A stretch of DNA of 64,000 nucleotides from Acanthosepion pharaonis (Eukaryota > Mollusca > Cephalopoda > Sepiida > Sepiidae), in the NCBI GenBank assembly GCA_903632075.3, contig CAHIKZ030005408.1, forward strand, positions 2,551,501 through 2,615,500, read 5' to 3'. Both the position numbers and the translations under genes were made by a program. The notes beneath the pieces were generated by a model. It was not told the DNA's origin, ran no database searches, and saw only the letters and a program-made list of their open reading frames with translations. Each line of letters opens with the position of its first letter. Within the stretch, counting starts at the first letter, position 1. Shown here one piece after another: positions 41,936 through 53,835 of this stretch.

Positions 41936-44900
41936 AACACTAGGCTCGGCCGTCTTGGATTCTGGTGCCTCTGGGACTGTTTGTGGAAAGAAATGGTACG
42001 AGTGTTTTCTTGAAACCATACCAGAAAAACAAAAAAATATATAAAAGTTCAAGATGGAGTGAGAACATATAAGTTTGGTGATGGAAACAAACTCAAATCC
42101 ATCTACACAGTCACTCTACCGTGTATCATTGCCGATGTTGAAGTCAGTATCGTAACTGATGTTGTGGACTCTGACATACCACTTCTGTTAAGTAAAAATT
42201 CCATGAAAAGAGCCAGGACATGCCTCAATTTTGAGAATGACACTGTTACCATGCTGGGGAGAAAAGTCCCAATGCAGTGTACTTCATCTGGTCACTACCA
42301 CATCCCTATTAGCCGACCTCTACCAGACCGAGGTAAGTTCAAGCAAATTTTATTTATTAAAGAAATTGCTAGTAAAAATAGACTAGAGAAAATTAAAATT
42401 GCCACAAAGTTGCATAGACAATTCAGTCACCCCAGCAGCAAAAAGCTATGTGATTTAGTGAGAAATGCTGGAATAAGAGATTCTAAATTTATTAAAATTT
42501 CACAAGAACTTCCTAATTCATGTGAAATTTGCATGAGGTACAAAAGGGCTGAACCTAGACCCATTGTTGGATTCTCATTAGGAACCTATTTCAATGAGAG
42601 TATTGCCATGGACATCAAAGAAATTAACGGCAACAAGGTACTGCACCTAATTGACCATGGTACAAGATACAGTGTTGGAGTCAGGATTCCTAGTAAGGAA
42701 AGTTCTGACATCATTAATGCCATCTTCAAGCACTGGGTTGCATATTTTGGAACCCCGGGATTTATCCTCACTGACAATGGCAGAGAGTTTAATAACCAGT
42801 CATTTAGAGATATGGCGCAAAATTTAAACATTGTGGTACGTACTACTGCTGCTGAAAGTCCTTGGAGCAATGGGTTAAATGAAAGACACAATGGGATATT
42901 GGGAGAAATGGTAAAGAAAACCATAGAAGATACCAACTGTAGTTTTGAGGTAGCACTTGCATGGGCCATAAGTGCCAAAAAACACACTTCACAGTGTTCA
43001 CGGATACAGTCCCAATCAACTTGTTTTTGGCATAAATCCCAACCTACCTGCCTTTCTAAATGATAAACTTCCTGCATTAGAAGGTGTTTCCACCAGTGAA
43101 GTTGTTGCAGATAACCTAAATGCTATGCATGCTGCCAGGAAACAATTCATAGCATGTGAGTCCTCGGAGAAACTAAGACGTGCACTTTGTCACCAAGTTA
43201 GAACAGGTATAGCACAAACCTACAAAAATGGCGATGCTGTCCTTTATAAAAGAAACCTGTGTGATAGATGGCTTGGTCCAGGAACTGTTATAGGGTGGGA
43301 ACATAAGCAGGTGCTTGTCAAACATGGTGGCACATATGTAAGGGTACATCCATCTCGCTTAACACCCTACCCTGAGACATATCGAAGCACTTCCAAGGAC
43401 AGCATCAAGGAACTTAGTGCCTCACAGAATAGACTCGAAGAATCTCCAGAAGTACCAATTTCTGAAGAGTTTGATATGAATGAAGATTTGGGAACCACAA
43501 ATAACAATGTCGAGCAACATCAGACTGTAGAAACAAGAGAGAGACGACATAAGCAGGACTTTACTCCAAAGAAAATGGAGCTTCCTAAACCAGGACAAAC
43601 TATTAAATGCAAGCTTGCCAATGACACAGATCCAGAATGGAAAAAATTAAATGTCATAAGTAGGGCAGGCAAAGCAACAGGCAAAAACAAGCATTTGATG
43701 AATGTGGTTATGGAACAGGGTGAACCTTTTTGGCTGGACTTTGAGCATGGGGTATCAGAGTGGCAAACATGTGAGGTTGAGGAAACTGAACTTGAACACA
43801 CTTCTTGTGACGAGGAAAATATAATGATTTCCTCCTCTAATGATGACCTGGAACTGGAAGAGGCAAGAAAGAAAGAGCTCAAAAGCTGGGTTGAAAATAA
43901 AGTGTACACCCAAGTACCTGACTAAGGTCAACCAAAAATTTCCACAAGATGGATTCACACAAATAAAAATTCCAATGCCAAGCAAACCTATAAAGCCAGA
44001 CTTGTGGCAAGAGGCTTCTAGGATAGAGACACTAACAACATAAGGAATGATTCTCCCACATGTTCTAAAGAAGGTTTACGCATAGCACTGGCAATAATGG
44101 CAGCTAACCAGTGGATGTGTAAATCAATGGACATAAAGACCGCATTCCTGCAGAGCAAGTAGTTGGATCGACTGGTTTATCTGGATCCTCATAAAGAAGC
44201 CAATGTACCTCAGGGCCATATCTGGAAACTCTCAAAATGTGTATATGGCTTGACTGATGCTTCTAGGTCCTGGTACTTAACACTCAGGGAAGAATTAATG
44301 AAGTCAGGAGCAATGGCTTCAAAATATGATCAAGCAATATTTACATGGCATTTTGGAAACAAACTGCAAGGTATAATTGCTGCTCATGTTGATGATTTTT
44401 GCTTTGCAGGATCAGAGATCTTTCAAAGCAGAGTCATAGACAGGCTTTGTCATGTATTTCAGTTAAAACCGAAGAAACTGCTGAGTTCCAATACATAGGA
44501 TTACATATAAAAAAGAATAATGAGAATATCAAACTTGGACAGAATGAGTATGTAAAGAAATTAAAATATATTCTGGTAGAAGCAGGCAGGAACCTTAAAG
44601 ACACAATTTCCACAACAGAAATTACTGAAATCAGGCAAGTTATTGGTCAACTTAACTGGCTGGCCACCCAAACCAGACCTGATCTAAGTTATGATGTTAG
44701 TGCATTAAGCTCCATTCTAAAACAACAAAATGTAGAATGTATAAAACAAGCCAATAGAGTAGTTAAGAAAGCAAAAAAGGAAAAATCACAGATAGACATC
44801 CCTGACTTAGAAAACCTTAAGCATTTAAAAATTGTTGCATATAGTGATGCTTCTTTCGCTAATTTGACAGATGAAGGATCACAAGGAGGCTATATACTCT

Positions 44901-45325
44901 TTTTGGTAGGAAATAATAATAAATACATGCCCACTGCATGGCAATCCAAACACATTAGAAGGGTGGTCAAAAGTACACTGGCTGCTGAAACTCTAGCCAT
45001 GGTTGATATGTCAGAAGCCTGCCTGTTTTACAGAAAACTATTATTGGAACTACTGCAACTAAAAGATGAAACTGAGAACATTAAGATCATATGCAAAACT
45101 GACAATTCCTGTCTCTATGACTCAGTACATTCATCAACACAGATTTTGGACAAGAGACTTCGCATTGAGATGGCCATTTTGAGAGAAATGTTGGACAGAA
45201 AGGAAATTGCAGAGTTCTCTTGGATACCAACTGATGAACAAGTTGCAGACTCCTTGACAAAGAAAGGAGTACCATCATATAAAATCCTTGGCTTTATATC
45301 AGAGCCCAAGGAATCATCCGTTTAA
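41936..45325 (+). pseudogene. Copia pol region (protease, integrase, RT, RNase H)
   Basis: The protease site LDSGASGTVC is at about 41958. Integrase (42059-43063, then 42972-43925 in another frame) shows IDHGTRYSVGVRI, FILTDNGREFNNQ and ESPWSNGLNERHNGIL (D, D, E), then an unusual C-terminal end LVKHGGTYVRVHPSRL. RT (about 43930-44480) shows KLSKCVYGLTDASRSWY and IAAHVDDFCFAG (V-D-D). RNase H (44399-45325) shows IVAYSDASFAN, STLAAETLAM and ICKTDNSCLYDSV. At least five stops or frameshifts occur (43922, 44020, 44160 and about 44480 among them). Confidence 0.9.
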
Positions 45326-45400
45326 TAATTTCAAAATTTTTTTAATCTCTTTTTCAGATGTTCATCTGAAAGAAGAAAGAAAAGAAAAAAGGGGAAGAAT

Positions 45401-45572
45401 TGTTAATCAACGTGAAGTTGTTCCCCTTGTACCTTCTCCATGAGTGAGGTACGATTGAGGCGGAAACACGGGGGTAGGGACAGTTGGATACCACCAAGTG
45501 GGTTGGAAGGTCGCTAAATAAATTCTCTCTCTCCACACACAAGTCTTGTTGGAGTCAGTTATTTAATTCACA
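45401..45572 (+). repeat. 3' LTR of the copia element
   Basis: Same 172 bases as the 5' LTR with about four substitutions. Preceded by a polypurine tract (AAAAAAGGGGAAGAAT) and followed by TTTAT. Confidence 0.95.
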
Positions 45573-45660
45573 TTTATGTTTAGAGTTAACTGTTAAAGTC
45601 ACTAAAACACAAGGAGTACTTAGTGGCTTTATTGCCTTGCATGGGGTGAAATGATTAAAA
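45573..45660 (+). repeat. CR1/L2-like LINE tail, right half
   Basis: Continuation of 40690-40822 after the copia insertion. It ends with CCTTGCATGGGGTGAAATGA, the 3' terminus shared by this LINE family. Confidence 0.65.
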
Positions 45661-46499
45661 ATAAAAAAATTATATGGCCGAGCTACCTGGCTTTTGATTG
45701 GATAATTATGCTCTACCAATAAATAAATATATTTTATTTCTTACAAATTGTCAAATCTAGAAAATTCCAGCTTGTACTTTGATAAATTTTGTAATTAGCA
45801 AAATTAAAACACATTGATTTTTTTAATGTCATTTTCTCTTTAGGATGTAGTTGATTGTAGTTCTTTATAGATTTCTTTTCCTTTAAGATGTTATAATTAC
45901 TATGACTTTTTGAGAAAGACAATGGAATGGTTTCCCATTGCCTTCACTTTATTTTTGAATTTGGACTTGTCCTAATAGCAAATGATAGTGATATCTAATA
46001 GATTCATTTATTGTTATACAAGTTGTTTTAAGTCTGTTTAAATTTGTTTGAAAATCTACAAGTGTTTCAAAACAGGTATAGAAATTATATTTTGCTAACT
46101 TAGATCAAGACACATGTATAATGAGAAGAAAGCTGACACAGAATGGTGAGACAGTTCGCAAAATAAGAGATCAATGTTTGTATTCAATAAAATAGGATTG
46201 ATTTACTTTCTGATGGCAAATTACCAAAAATCCAAATTGATACATTGAAATATAAAGTATTTAGTCATGATCAATAAGTGTTAAATGAAATTCTCACAGA
46301 AGAATAATTTTAAAAAAGTTTTCAAATATTCACTTTATGATATTGCAGAGCTTATATAGAATTTATCAGTTTCTTTGTTTTACATTTTGCTTCAGTTTTT
46401 AGAGTTTTAAATCTATTTGTAGAAGAGAATCATACTGACAGAGAGACCTCAATAAGGATATGCCTGGTGTAGGTAAGAGTTATCTTCTCCTGAATAATT
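45661..46499. other. AT-rich intron, no feature
   Basis: No exon-like, coding or repeat-boundary signal recognised. Confidence 0.45.
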
Positions 46500-46860
46500 A
46501 GCTGTTTGGAGATGACATTACTGAAGGATACTGAAAATTTCATGGATGGAGTGAGTAAGCAATAAGGAAGTCTTAAAGAAAATGTCAACAGAAAGAACAC
46601 TTCTACTCAGGAAAAGACAGCTGAAATTCATGACACAATGAGAAAGGAAGGCTTGGAAAACTTAACACTTACAGGACAAATTGAGGGTAAGAGTGATTGA
46701 GGAAGGCAGCGAGTCAATTAACTGATGGCTTGTGTGAATCAGTGGTGGAACAGATGGTAGAATCCTTAGAAAAGGAAAAAGAACTGCTAAGGGCCACAGG
46801 AGATAGAAAGTTGAGGAGAGCCATAATCGCCCATGTCCTGAAGTTGTTTCTTATTACTAT
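46500..46860 (+). pseudogene. RTE-type LINE C-terminal fragment
   Basis: Blocks matching GLENLTLTGQIEG and LRATGDRKLRRAIIAHVLK (46790-46845) belong to the RTE C-terminus. Degraded. Confidence 0.7.
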
Positions 46861-46974
46861 AAATGTTATTTTAACAGGTACATGTATTTGAGTTGCTATT
46901 CCTGATTTTTTATTTCCTTAAACAGTGAAATTAATAACCAAACTTGACTGAGAAGTCCTACTAAAGAAAGATTG

Positions 46975-47050
46975 TGCCTCTGACAGGAATTGAACCTGCT
47001 TCTCCTTTTCCATATAGCCAAAACATGCCTTTACAACTCAAATATGTCTA
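46975..47050 (-). repeat. tRNA-like SINE head fragment
   Basis: Minus strand has GCAGGTTCAATTCCTGTCAG (box-B-like GGTTCAATTCC). A similar minus-oriented head piece is at about 47480-47560 (GTGGTGCAATGGTTAGCAAG, box-A-like). Neither folds into a complete tRNA that I could see. Confidence 0.4.
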
Positions 47051-47159
47051 CCCACTAAAAATAACAGTTATTGTAATAAGAAATAATATCTAATAAAAAT
47101 CCTTTCAAATTACTATGATAGTTGTGTCACTTTGCATGAGAATGGTGATGTGTGGTTGC

Positions 47160-47305
47160 CAACAAGAAAGAATGGGTGGGGAGAGAGAAAAGAATGGGGA
47201 GAGAGTGAGAATAAGAGTGGGGAGAGAGTGAGAATAAGAGTGGGGAGAGAGTGAAAATAAGAGTGGGGAGAGTGTGAGAATAAGAGTGGGGAGAGAGTGA
47301 GAAAC
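47160..47305. repeat. ~25-bp GA-rich minisatellite
   Basis: Repeats of GAGAATAAGAGTGGGGAGAG, about five copies with small variations, followed by a GAAA-rich tract to about 47365. Confidence 0.9.
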
Positions 47306-47879
47306 GAATGGCAAGGAGAGAAATAATGAAGAGAAAGAAAAAGAAAAAGAAAGAAAAGAAAATGAGAATATTACTTGGATTTACAGCTGTTCAGCTTTTC
47401 TACAATCATGGTGATTTTCTAAGCATAGCTTAGGTGGCACAAGGCCAAAAATATGGGGAAACCTGTGTGAATCAATCTCACTATTCAATCATAAATGATC
47501 TTGCAAAACAAGCTTGCTAACCATTGCACCACGTCAAAGTGCCCCTCTTGATTTATTTTGACTAATTTCAAACTTGGACAAAAAATGTTAGTCATTCATC
47601 AGTTATTCGAGTTTTTCACAACACAAGGTTTTGTCTTGACATAAACTGTTGTTGGGTTAATGTTTCTTCCTCTTCCCCAAATTAGTATGTACCATGCATG
47701 GCCAAAACAAAAAGCCAATCAGTAAAGCCTAATTTGTACAGAGAACAGTTCTTCATTAGACACCAACTCTTTGGACAACACTATACCACATCACTGATCA
47801 TAGATCTGTGGCAATCACAGTAGCAAATATACCACCACCTTTGATCCATGGCAACCCAACATACCTCTGTAACAGTTCA

Positions 47880-48035
47880 TGGACATCTCACAGGGCATAC
47901 TGAGGGCAAGAGTGATAGGAGAAGGCAGTGAGCCAGATAACTGACAAACTTATGCAGATGGATGGCTGGTGGAAGAGATAGGAAAATGTGGAGAGCCAGG
48001 ATCAACCATGTCCTGAAGGGATGCGGCAAATAGAG
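47880..48035 (+). pseudogene. RTE-type LINE C-terminal scrap
   Basis: GGCATACTGAGGGCAAGAGT, CAGATGGATGGCTGG and GAGAGCCAGGATCAACCATG correspond to the GHIEGKR, KWMAEQ and RAMIAHVLK coding blocks of the RTE family. Heavily decayed. Confidence 0.6.
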
Positions 48036-48179
48036 GAAGAAGATGCAGTCTTGACACATGGGTAGACACAGGCAATAGCAAAATGACTTGCTAGACTTTT
48101 GAGTAAATGTTGCAAAATTTGGTTGGAAGCACACACAGGGAAAGAAAGGTAGTATGAGTCAAATAGGTTCACTAGGCAA

Positions 48180-48520
48180 AACAAATCCACACTTCTTGCC
48201 TCGATCTCCATTACACCACTCACTGTCTCGAACAACACCTGTTAAATGAGTGTATCGTGTTTTTATACACCTGACCCAGCCAACACTCAGCCAATGAGCG
48301 CCCAGAACCAACCAATAAAAAGCAACACCACCACTATCATTACAACAAAGTGCTGTCAGATTCACTGTCCATCCAAAACTCGTCGATTCACCATCTCCAC
48401 ACTCCCTTGCAAAATATGCACACGACTCTGGCCCTTTTGGGTCACCGAGGTAAGTCACCACTACAGTAAAGACAGCATCTGTAATATCCACTACTTTTCT
48501 TTTTCAGGGTTGGAAAGAAG
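48180..48520 (+). repeat. Unclassified promoter-like, GC-richer segment
   Basis: It contains CCAATGAGCGCCCAGAACCA then ACCAATAAAAAGC (CCAAT- and TATA-like), and downstream CACCGAG/GTAAGTCACC with TTTTCTTTTTCAG/GG about 60 bases later, a candidate mini-intron. A 112-codon frame crosses it without recognised homology. It might be an LTR or a Pol II-driven repeat. Speculative. Confidence 0.3.
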
Positions 48521-49204
48521 GCATGTAATACATTTGTACACTTTGTTAGCATGTTCTCTTTCTAGAAATTTAAAACTTTATTAAAATTCTTTTGAATTCT
48601 CCCTAGCTATCTTTATTTTCTTATTATAAGTGTTGGGTAAATATTTGTCCTGACAACATATGCTAACAAGGACACTCATATATATGTGGTAAACTTAATA
48701 TTTATTGAGGACTCTGATGCAACCTCAATGAAATTTCTTTCAAATAACATTTACTTGCATATCTGAAGTTTGTTAACTTCTTGCTAGTTTTGATAGAGTG
48801 AAAAAATGATTTGATTTATTTAATTGCATATCAACTCTTTATAGGTCATTTAATGCCAAAATGTAATTTTCTTGGGAGCTTTTAAATAATAAAAATATGA
48901 TATATGTTATTCTGCTTCCACAATTGAATACATGGTAGATGATACTCAGCTTTTGTGCATATACATTTTTGTGTGGACATGATTACTAGAGGTGGTGATA
49001 TGTGCATTTTATGTTGTAGTTTTGAAGTTATATTTTGGAATACAGTTTGATTTCTTTAAGAAATCATATGATATGATATATGGATTAATGTCATGAAAGA
49101 CTTCTTTCATGTTGTTTGTTTGGTTGGTTGATTTTGTTTAGTGGGATATCAGCCTCTATGAGTTATTTAATACCAAAATCTAAATATTTTGAATGCAATT
49201 GCAT

Positions 49205-49505
49205 GCCTTCAACTACAAATAAAATGTATTGTTGGTAATTTTACTATAAAAATGTATCGTTAGTATTGTTACCATAAAAATCTATTTTTATACTTTCATA
49301 GTGTTTTGTTTTTGTTTGGTGGTTCACTATTTTGTTCATAGCTGGGACCCAAACAGATGCTACCACCCCAGGTCAGGGTGGACCTGGAAATAACAGCAAT
49401 TTAGAGGCGGTTCCACACTTCTCAAAATCTATAATCTCCCGACCAGAGGCCTTGCTGCCAGGCCTAGTTTATCATCATGCCCAGGACTAGAAAAAATGAA
49501 TATGA
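49205..49505 (+). repeat. Dispersed repeat, partner of 25385-25630
   Basis: Shared blocks listed under 25385-25630, in opposite orientation. TACCACCCCAGGTCAGGGTG and GGCCTTGCTGCCAGGCCTAG are additional distinctive segments. Confidence 0.6.
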
Positions 49506-49529
49506 GATATCTAAAATGATTTAGTCAGT

Positions 49530-49850
49530 CAGTTATGTGCCATACGGGGTACACGCTTAGGTGATCATGTATCTTTTGATACATGACTGATGAGGCAGAT
49601 TTTTTCCCACAGTAGGTTGCCATTTCTTTCTGCAGTAGACCAGTTGCTATCCAAGGCTATAGAACCTGGTCTGTCCTGCTATTTACCCATAGCTGGGGGG
49701 AGAAGAAGGGAATTCATATCTTTCCCAAGGGTATTAGCATGCAAGTGAATGTGATGGATTTGACTGGAATTCAAACTCGGCTCTCCGATTCAACTCTCAA
49801 TTTGAGCTGCTATCCATTACTCCACCGTGCCTCTTCTAAAATGATTACCT
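49530..49850 (-). repeat. tRNA-derived SINE, best preserved copy
   Basis: On the minus strand the head GAGGCACGGTGGAGTAATGG (box-A-like) is followed by GAGTTTGAATTCCAGTC (box-B-like), then a body with ACCCTTGGGAAAGATATGAA and TAGCAACTGGTCTACTGC. The tail end holds the GATACATGATCACCTAAGCG block. No complete tRNA fold is claimed. Confidence 0.6.
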
Positions 49851-50329
49851 ATTGATAATCAGTAATTAGTCTGGTTTAACCAGTTTGCTACTGCAGTAAA
49901 GCCATTATTATTGCAAAATCCACATATAGAGAAACAAATAAGGAAGTAAAGAAGCCAAAATAAAATTGTGATTTCCTAATAGAAAATTCTTATACAGAAA
50001 ATTAAATTTCAAGAGTTCAAGAATTTTCTCTTACGACCAACAGAATATATTTTTGTTAGAAAATCAAGAAATAAGATAAATAATGCATTATAAATTTGTA
50101 CAAGTATTATGTGGAAAGTAATAAATATCAGTGAATAGCAATGGGTAGAATTTTTACCACGTATAGGAATTTGCTCCTATTCCATAATGTCAAAGGCAGG
50201 TAACAAATATAAGAGACAAAGACATTAAACATAGGATAGATTGTACTAGAGGGTACTTTTGTCCCGTACTGTAAGATGTTACAGAAGTAAAATACTAACC
50301 TGAAAACTCAAGTCATGTTCTTAAGTAGC

Positions 50330-50960
50330 CTTGACAGATACATGGTGTTCAGGTACTAAATGTCTAAAATATTATTTGTATACATCCGTTTTCTCAGATT
50401 AATGATTATAAATGTCTTCAAGTGAATGGACACAGTAAATCCTTCAACAGACCTTATAGATTGGTGCTACAAAATCACAAAGCGCTTTACCAAATAACAA
50501 AAACCACATCACTGGAAGACTTCAAACAGCAGTAACAACTAAAATGAATAGCACATATAAATAGAAGAGAAAATAATGACATAATCAAGATATTAACTTT
50601 CCATGTCACCAAAAACAAATTGGAAAGAAACTCCCATCAATCCTAAAAAGAACGATAACCATTAGTGGACTTGAGAATCTTAAAGAGTACAATCCTTTAT
50701 AAAACCCTATAAACTGGTGCTAAAAATCACAAAGTGTTTTATCAAATAGCAAAAACCACATCACTCACTTCCAACAGCAGCAACAACTAAAAGGAATAGC
50801 ACATGTAAGTAGAAGAGAAAATAATGATATAATCACAAGGTTAACTTTCCACATTACCATAAACAGAAGGTTTAGAAGGAAACTACCATCAATATTAGAA
50901 ATTGCTATAACAGTGGATTGAGAAGTCTAACTATACAATCAATGAATGCCAAATGTTTCC
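50330..50960 (+). repeat. Two tandem units of the ACATCACTTGAGGACTTTC family
   Basis: Units near 50460-50660 and 50700-50900 share AACAAAAACCACATCACT, AGTAGAAGAGAAAATAATGA and a TTAACTTTCCA block. Same family as 60985-62740 and, inverted, 22860-23110 and 63380-63560. Class unknown. Confidence 0.65.
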
Positions 50961-51299
50961 TGTAAGGAAACAGCTAATTTCGCTATCACCATTACCAGAT
51001 ACTGATGACATTGCAGTAGAACTTTTTTTTTTTTGCTTTATTATAGATAGCAACCTGGCAAAGTAGTATCTAACATTTAAGTGCATAAGAAGCAGAGACA
51101 TTTTAGCAAATTCCTATACGTGGTAAAAATTCTACCCATTGCTATTCACTGATATTTATTAAACAGAGACCAAACAAGAGATGTAAGCACAGTTAGATGG
51201 TGAGTAATGTGCTTTAGCAATTGTGAATATGAATGACATGCCATATTCTTGGCATACCTGGAAAGCCGACAACTCACAAAATGAAGTGCATCTCAAAAA

Positions 51300-51840
51300 T
51301 CATGGCGAAGGGTGGTGACTATATGGAAAAACAAAGAGTTCTATAACTGAAAAATTGCTCTATCCAACTATTATTGTGCTCCCTATATATATTGTAGTTT
51401 CCTTATAACATAGATAGGAGGCATTACTTTCGGAACAATACTACTTAGCCAATGGTGGGAACTACATGAAAAAATAATGTTTATTTTTTTGGTTTTTTTT
51501 TAGCTGAAAACTTGCTCCATCCAACAATGCTATTGTGCTCACTGTATTTGTTGTGGTTCCCATGGAAATAAATAGAAGGCATTACTTTTGGAGCAGTAAG
51601 ACGTAGCCAATAGTGGTGATGACACAAAAAAATAGTGTTTTGTAGCTGAAAACAAGCTCTATCAAACTATTAAATAAATAGGAGTTATTACTTTTGAAGT
51701 GTTAATGCATAGACAATAGAGGTGAATATATAGAAAAATAGGGTTTTGGAACTTAAAAATTGCTCTATCCAAGTGCCTCCTGTATCTATTGTAGCCTCTG
51801 GGGAAATAGTTAAGAGGCAATATTTTGGGAGTGTCCTTTG
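51300..51840 (+). repeat. Decaying tandem array, four units of 110-160 bp
   Basis: The motif CTGAAAAATTGCTCTATCCA (with variants) recurs at about 51345, 51503, 51645 and 51752. The intervening parts share GGAGGCATTACTTTCGGAAC and TAGCCAATGGTGG. Unit length shortens towards the right. No frame. Confidence 0.65.
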
Positions 51841-52675
51841 CCATTAGAAGAGGACAAAATTTCATGGGTTAATGTTTACATTATTCTTCAAATATTTCAA
51901 GCTTTAATTTATTACAAACAAGAATTGCAACAAATTCAAATATTTTATTGATGAGCTTATAATTATTTTTGGTTTTCACTTTTATCTTTTTATCAGCATG
52001 GGAAACATTTTTGTAGAGCATTTCATACAAATTAAAAAAAAAAAAAAAACCCAACTGTAGTGATATGTAAATGACTACCTAATTAGCATAGCTAGAGCAT
52101 AGACTATATAAACACCCAAACATTAAGGGAAGGGCAGCTCTCGGTATGTAAGATAAACAACTACTGCAGGACTGATAAAATAAGAAGCAAAAGATAGCAG
52201 TAACTTTACTTAAAATTCCAGAAAAGGAATTAACGTTTAAACAAAAAAATTTAAAAATCCAACCATATTCAAAAATCTAATTTTTCATATTATAATGCTT
52301 TTTTTTTGTTTTTTGTATTGAGATTTTCCAAGATCCATCATTTTTTTTTTTTTTTTTAATAAACCACAGCTTGAAATTAATGTCATTCCAGGGGAAAATA
52401 GAACATTATTTAGAGATGACTAGTTAGGTTTTGGGGGAAAATGTTGGGATGATACAAAATTTTTTATTAATATTCTATTATGTTCATTTTAAAAGCAACA
52501 AATTTCTTTAAATAAAAAAAAAGATCCAACTTCTTTCTAATAAATCAAGCAAACAGACACAAACAAAACTTAAATGCATCTTTTTAAATTAACAAATGAA
52601 ACTTGAATGAAAAAATGAAAGTTGAAAGACTTTAAATTTAGATATTTGTATTATTTATTTCTAAATAATAAGGTC
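51841..52675. other. AT-rich intron, no feature
   Basis: Low-complexity and A/T runs only (for example 52034-52050 and 52343-52360). No recognised element. Confidence 0.45.
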
Positions 52676-53170
52676 CACACTCCTCCCCGATCTTTTGAAC
52701 AAGAGTAGAGGTTTATTCATTGTTTGTTGTTTAGGATTGGGTTTCTGGTTCCTTCTAAAGTCTTCTCATTCTCTTTCACTCCCAGTAGTCCCTTGCGTCT
52801 TAGTGGCATCATCATCTTGCTTGGGGTAAATAGACGGGTAAAGGTTTATCCCTTGTTTCCTGTTTAGGATTGGGTTTCTGGTTCCTTCTAATATCTACTT
52901 CAACTTTATACTTCTAATGTCATCATCTAAAACTCAGAACTTTCATTTTCTATTTACATTTTTTTTCCTCAATAGGAGTAGATAGGTTTGCCTCTCAATT
53001 GCTTCACACTCCTCCCTGATTTTTTGAACTGGAGTAGAGGTTTATCCCTTGTTTCTTGTTTAGGATTAGGTTTCTGGTTTCTTATAAAGTCTTTTCCTTC
53101 TCTTCCACTGGCCCCTTGTACCTTGGTGGCATTATCACCATACTTGGGTAGTGCTTCTTATTCTGTAACC
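52676..53170 (+). repeat. Locally triplicated LINE-tail segment
   Basis: CACACTCCTCCCCGATCTTT, AGGTTTATCCCTTGTTTC and TTTAGGATTGGGTTTCTGGT occur at about 52676-52825, 52836-52890 and 53008-53155. The blocks ending in CTTAGTGGCATCATC and GCTTGGGGTAAA resemble the CR1/L2-like 3' terminus. Confidence 0.6.
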
Positions 53171-53489
53171 CTCTACCTCGAGTGGCTCTTCTGCCTTGTA
53201 CAGGGTGAGCATCATTGTAAAATTTTGGAAAATGTCAGTATCTAATTGTAAGAGCTAATCTTGCTTTAATAAACAAAGCGAGAAAATTACATTTGCTTTC
53301 TGTCAATTTTTGGTTCAAAATCTTGACTAACATGTTATCTACTTATCATAAATCAAAAATGCAAGAGAAAATTTAATAAATGATAACAAACATGAAAAAT
53401 GTAGTCATGACAAGACAGATAATTGCAGATAAACATTTTTTGATAAAGAACTTTAAATACATATTTGGAATGTGCTAATATTCTACAAA

Positions 53490-53770
53490 GTTTGAGAGAA
53501 AATGGAAACAAAAAGCTAACATTAGGAAGAGTCTGTCGAAATTTCTAGGGTACAGGATAAGGAAAGAGAGCTTGAAAAATCTGATACTCACAGGACAAAT
53601 TGAAGGCAAGAGGGACAGAGAAAAACAATGCATAACATACTGAGTGAGCTTATGTAAATGGATGGCAGAACAAAGTTTAGGAGAAATAACAAAAAGACAA
53701 ATTTTATTAAGGGCTTTAAAGGACAGGAAATTGTAGAGAGCCATAATCACCTACATCCTAAAGAGATACA
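53490..53770 (+). pseudogene. RTE-type LINE C-terminal fragment
   Basis: Coding blocks equivalent to KMETKS, RKSLKFLGY-type, IRKESLKNLILTGQIEGKRD, KWMAEQSLGEI and RALKDRKL, all on the plus strand, with stops between. Confidence 0.7.
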
Positions 53771-53835
53771 ACTTAAAGAATACACTTTTTTTAGAAAATG
53801 AATGCATAGAACACAATTCTTAAATTATAGTATGA

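Larger units (their letters stand above)
40823..45572 (+). mobile_element. Ty1/copia LTR retrotransposon, complete but frameshifted
   Basis: The 4,750-bp element has two 172-bp LTRs and TTTAT target duplications at 40818-40822 and 45573-45577. Directly after the 5' LTR is TGGTAGCAGAGC, complementary to the 3' end of initiator-Met tRNA (primer-binding site). Directly before the 3' LTR is a polypurine tract (45373-45398). The gag, protease, integrase, RT, RNase H order is that of copia. About 4 of 172 LTR positions differ, so insertion was fairly recent relative to the LINE tail it entered. Stops and frameshifts show it is dead. LTR size and marine-invertebrate type suggest a GalEa-like lineage (low confidence). 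Confidence 0.93.

Noticed and set aside
47105..47314. Ser/Leu/Pro repeat protein on the minus strand
   Set aside because: It is the translation of the GA-rich minisatellite.
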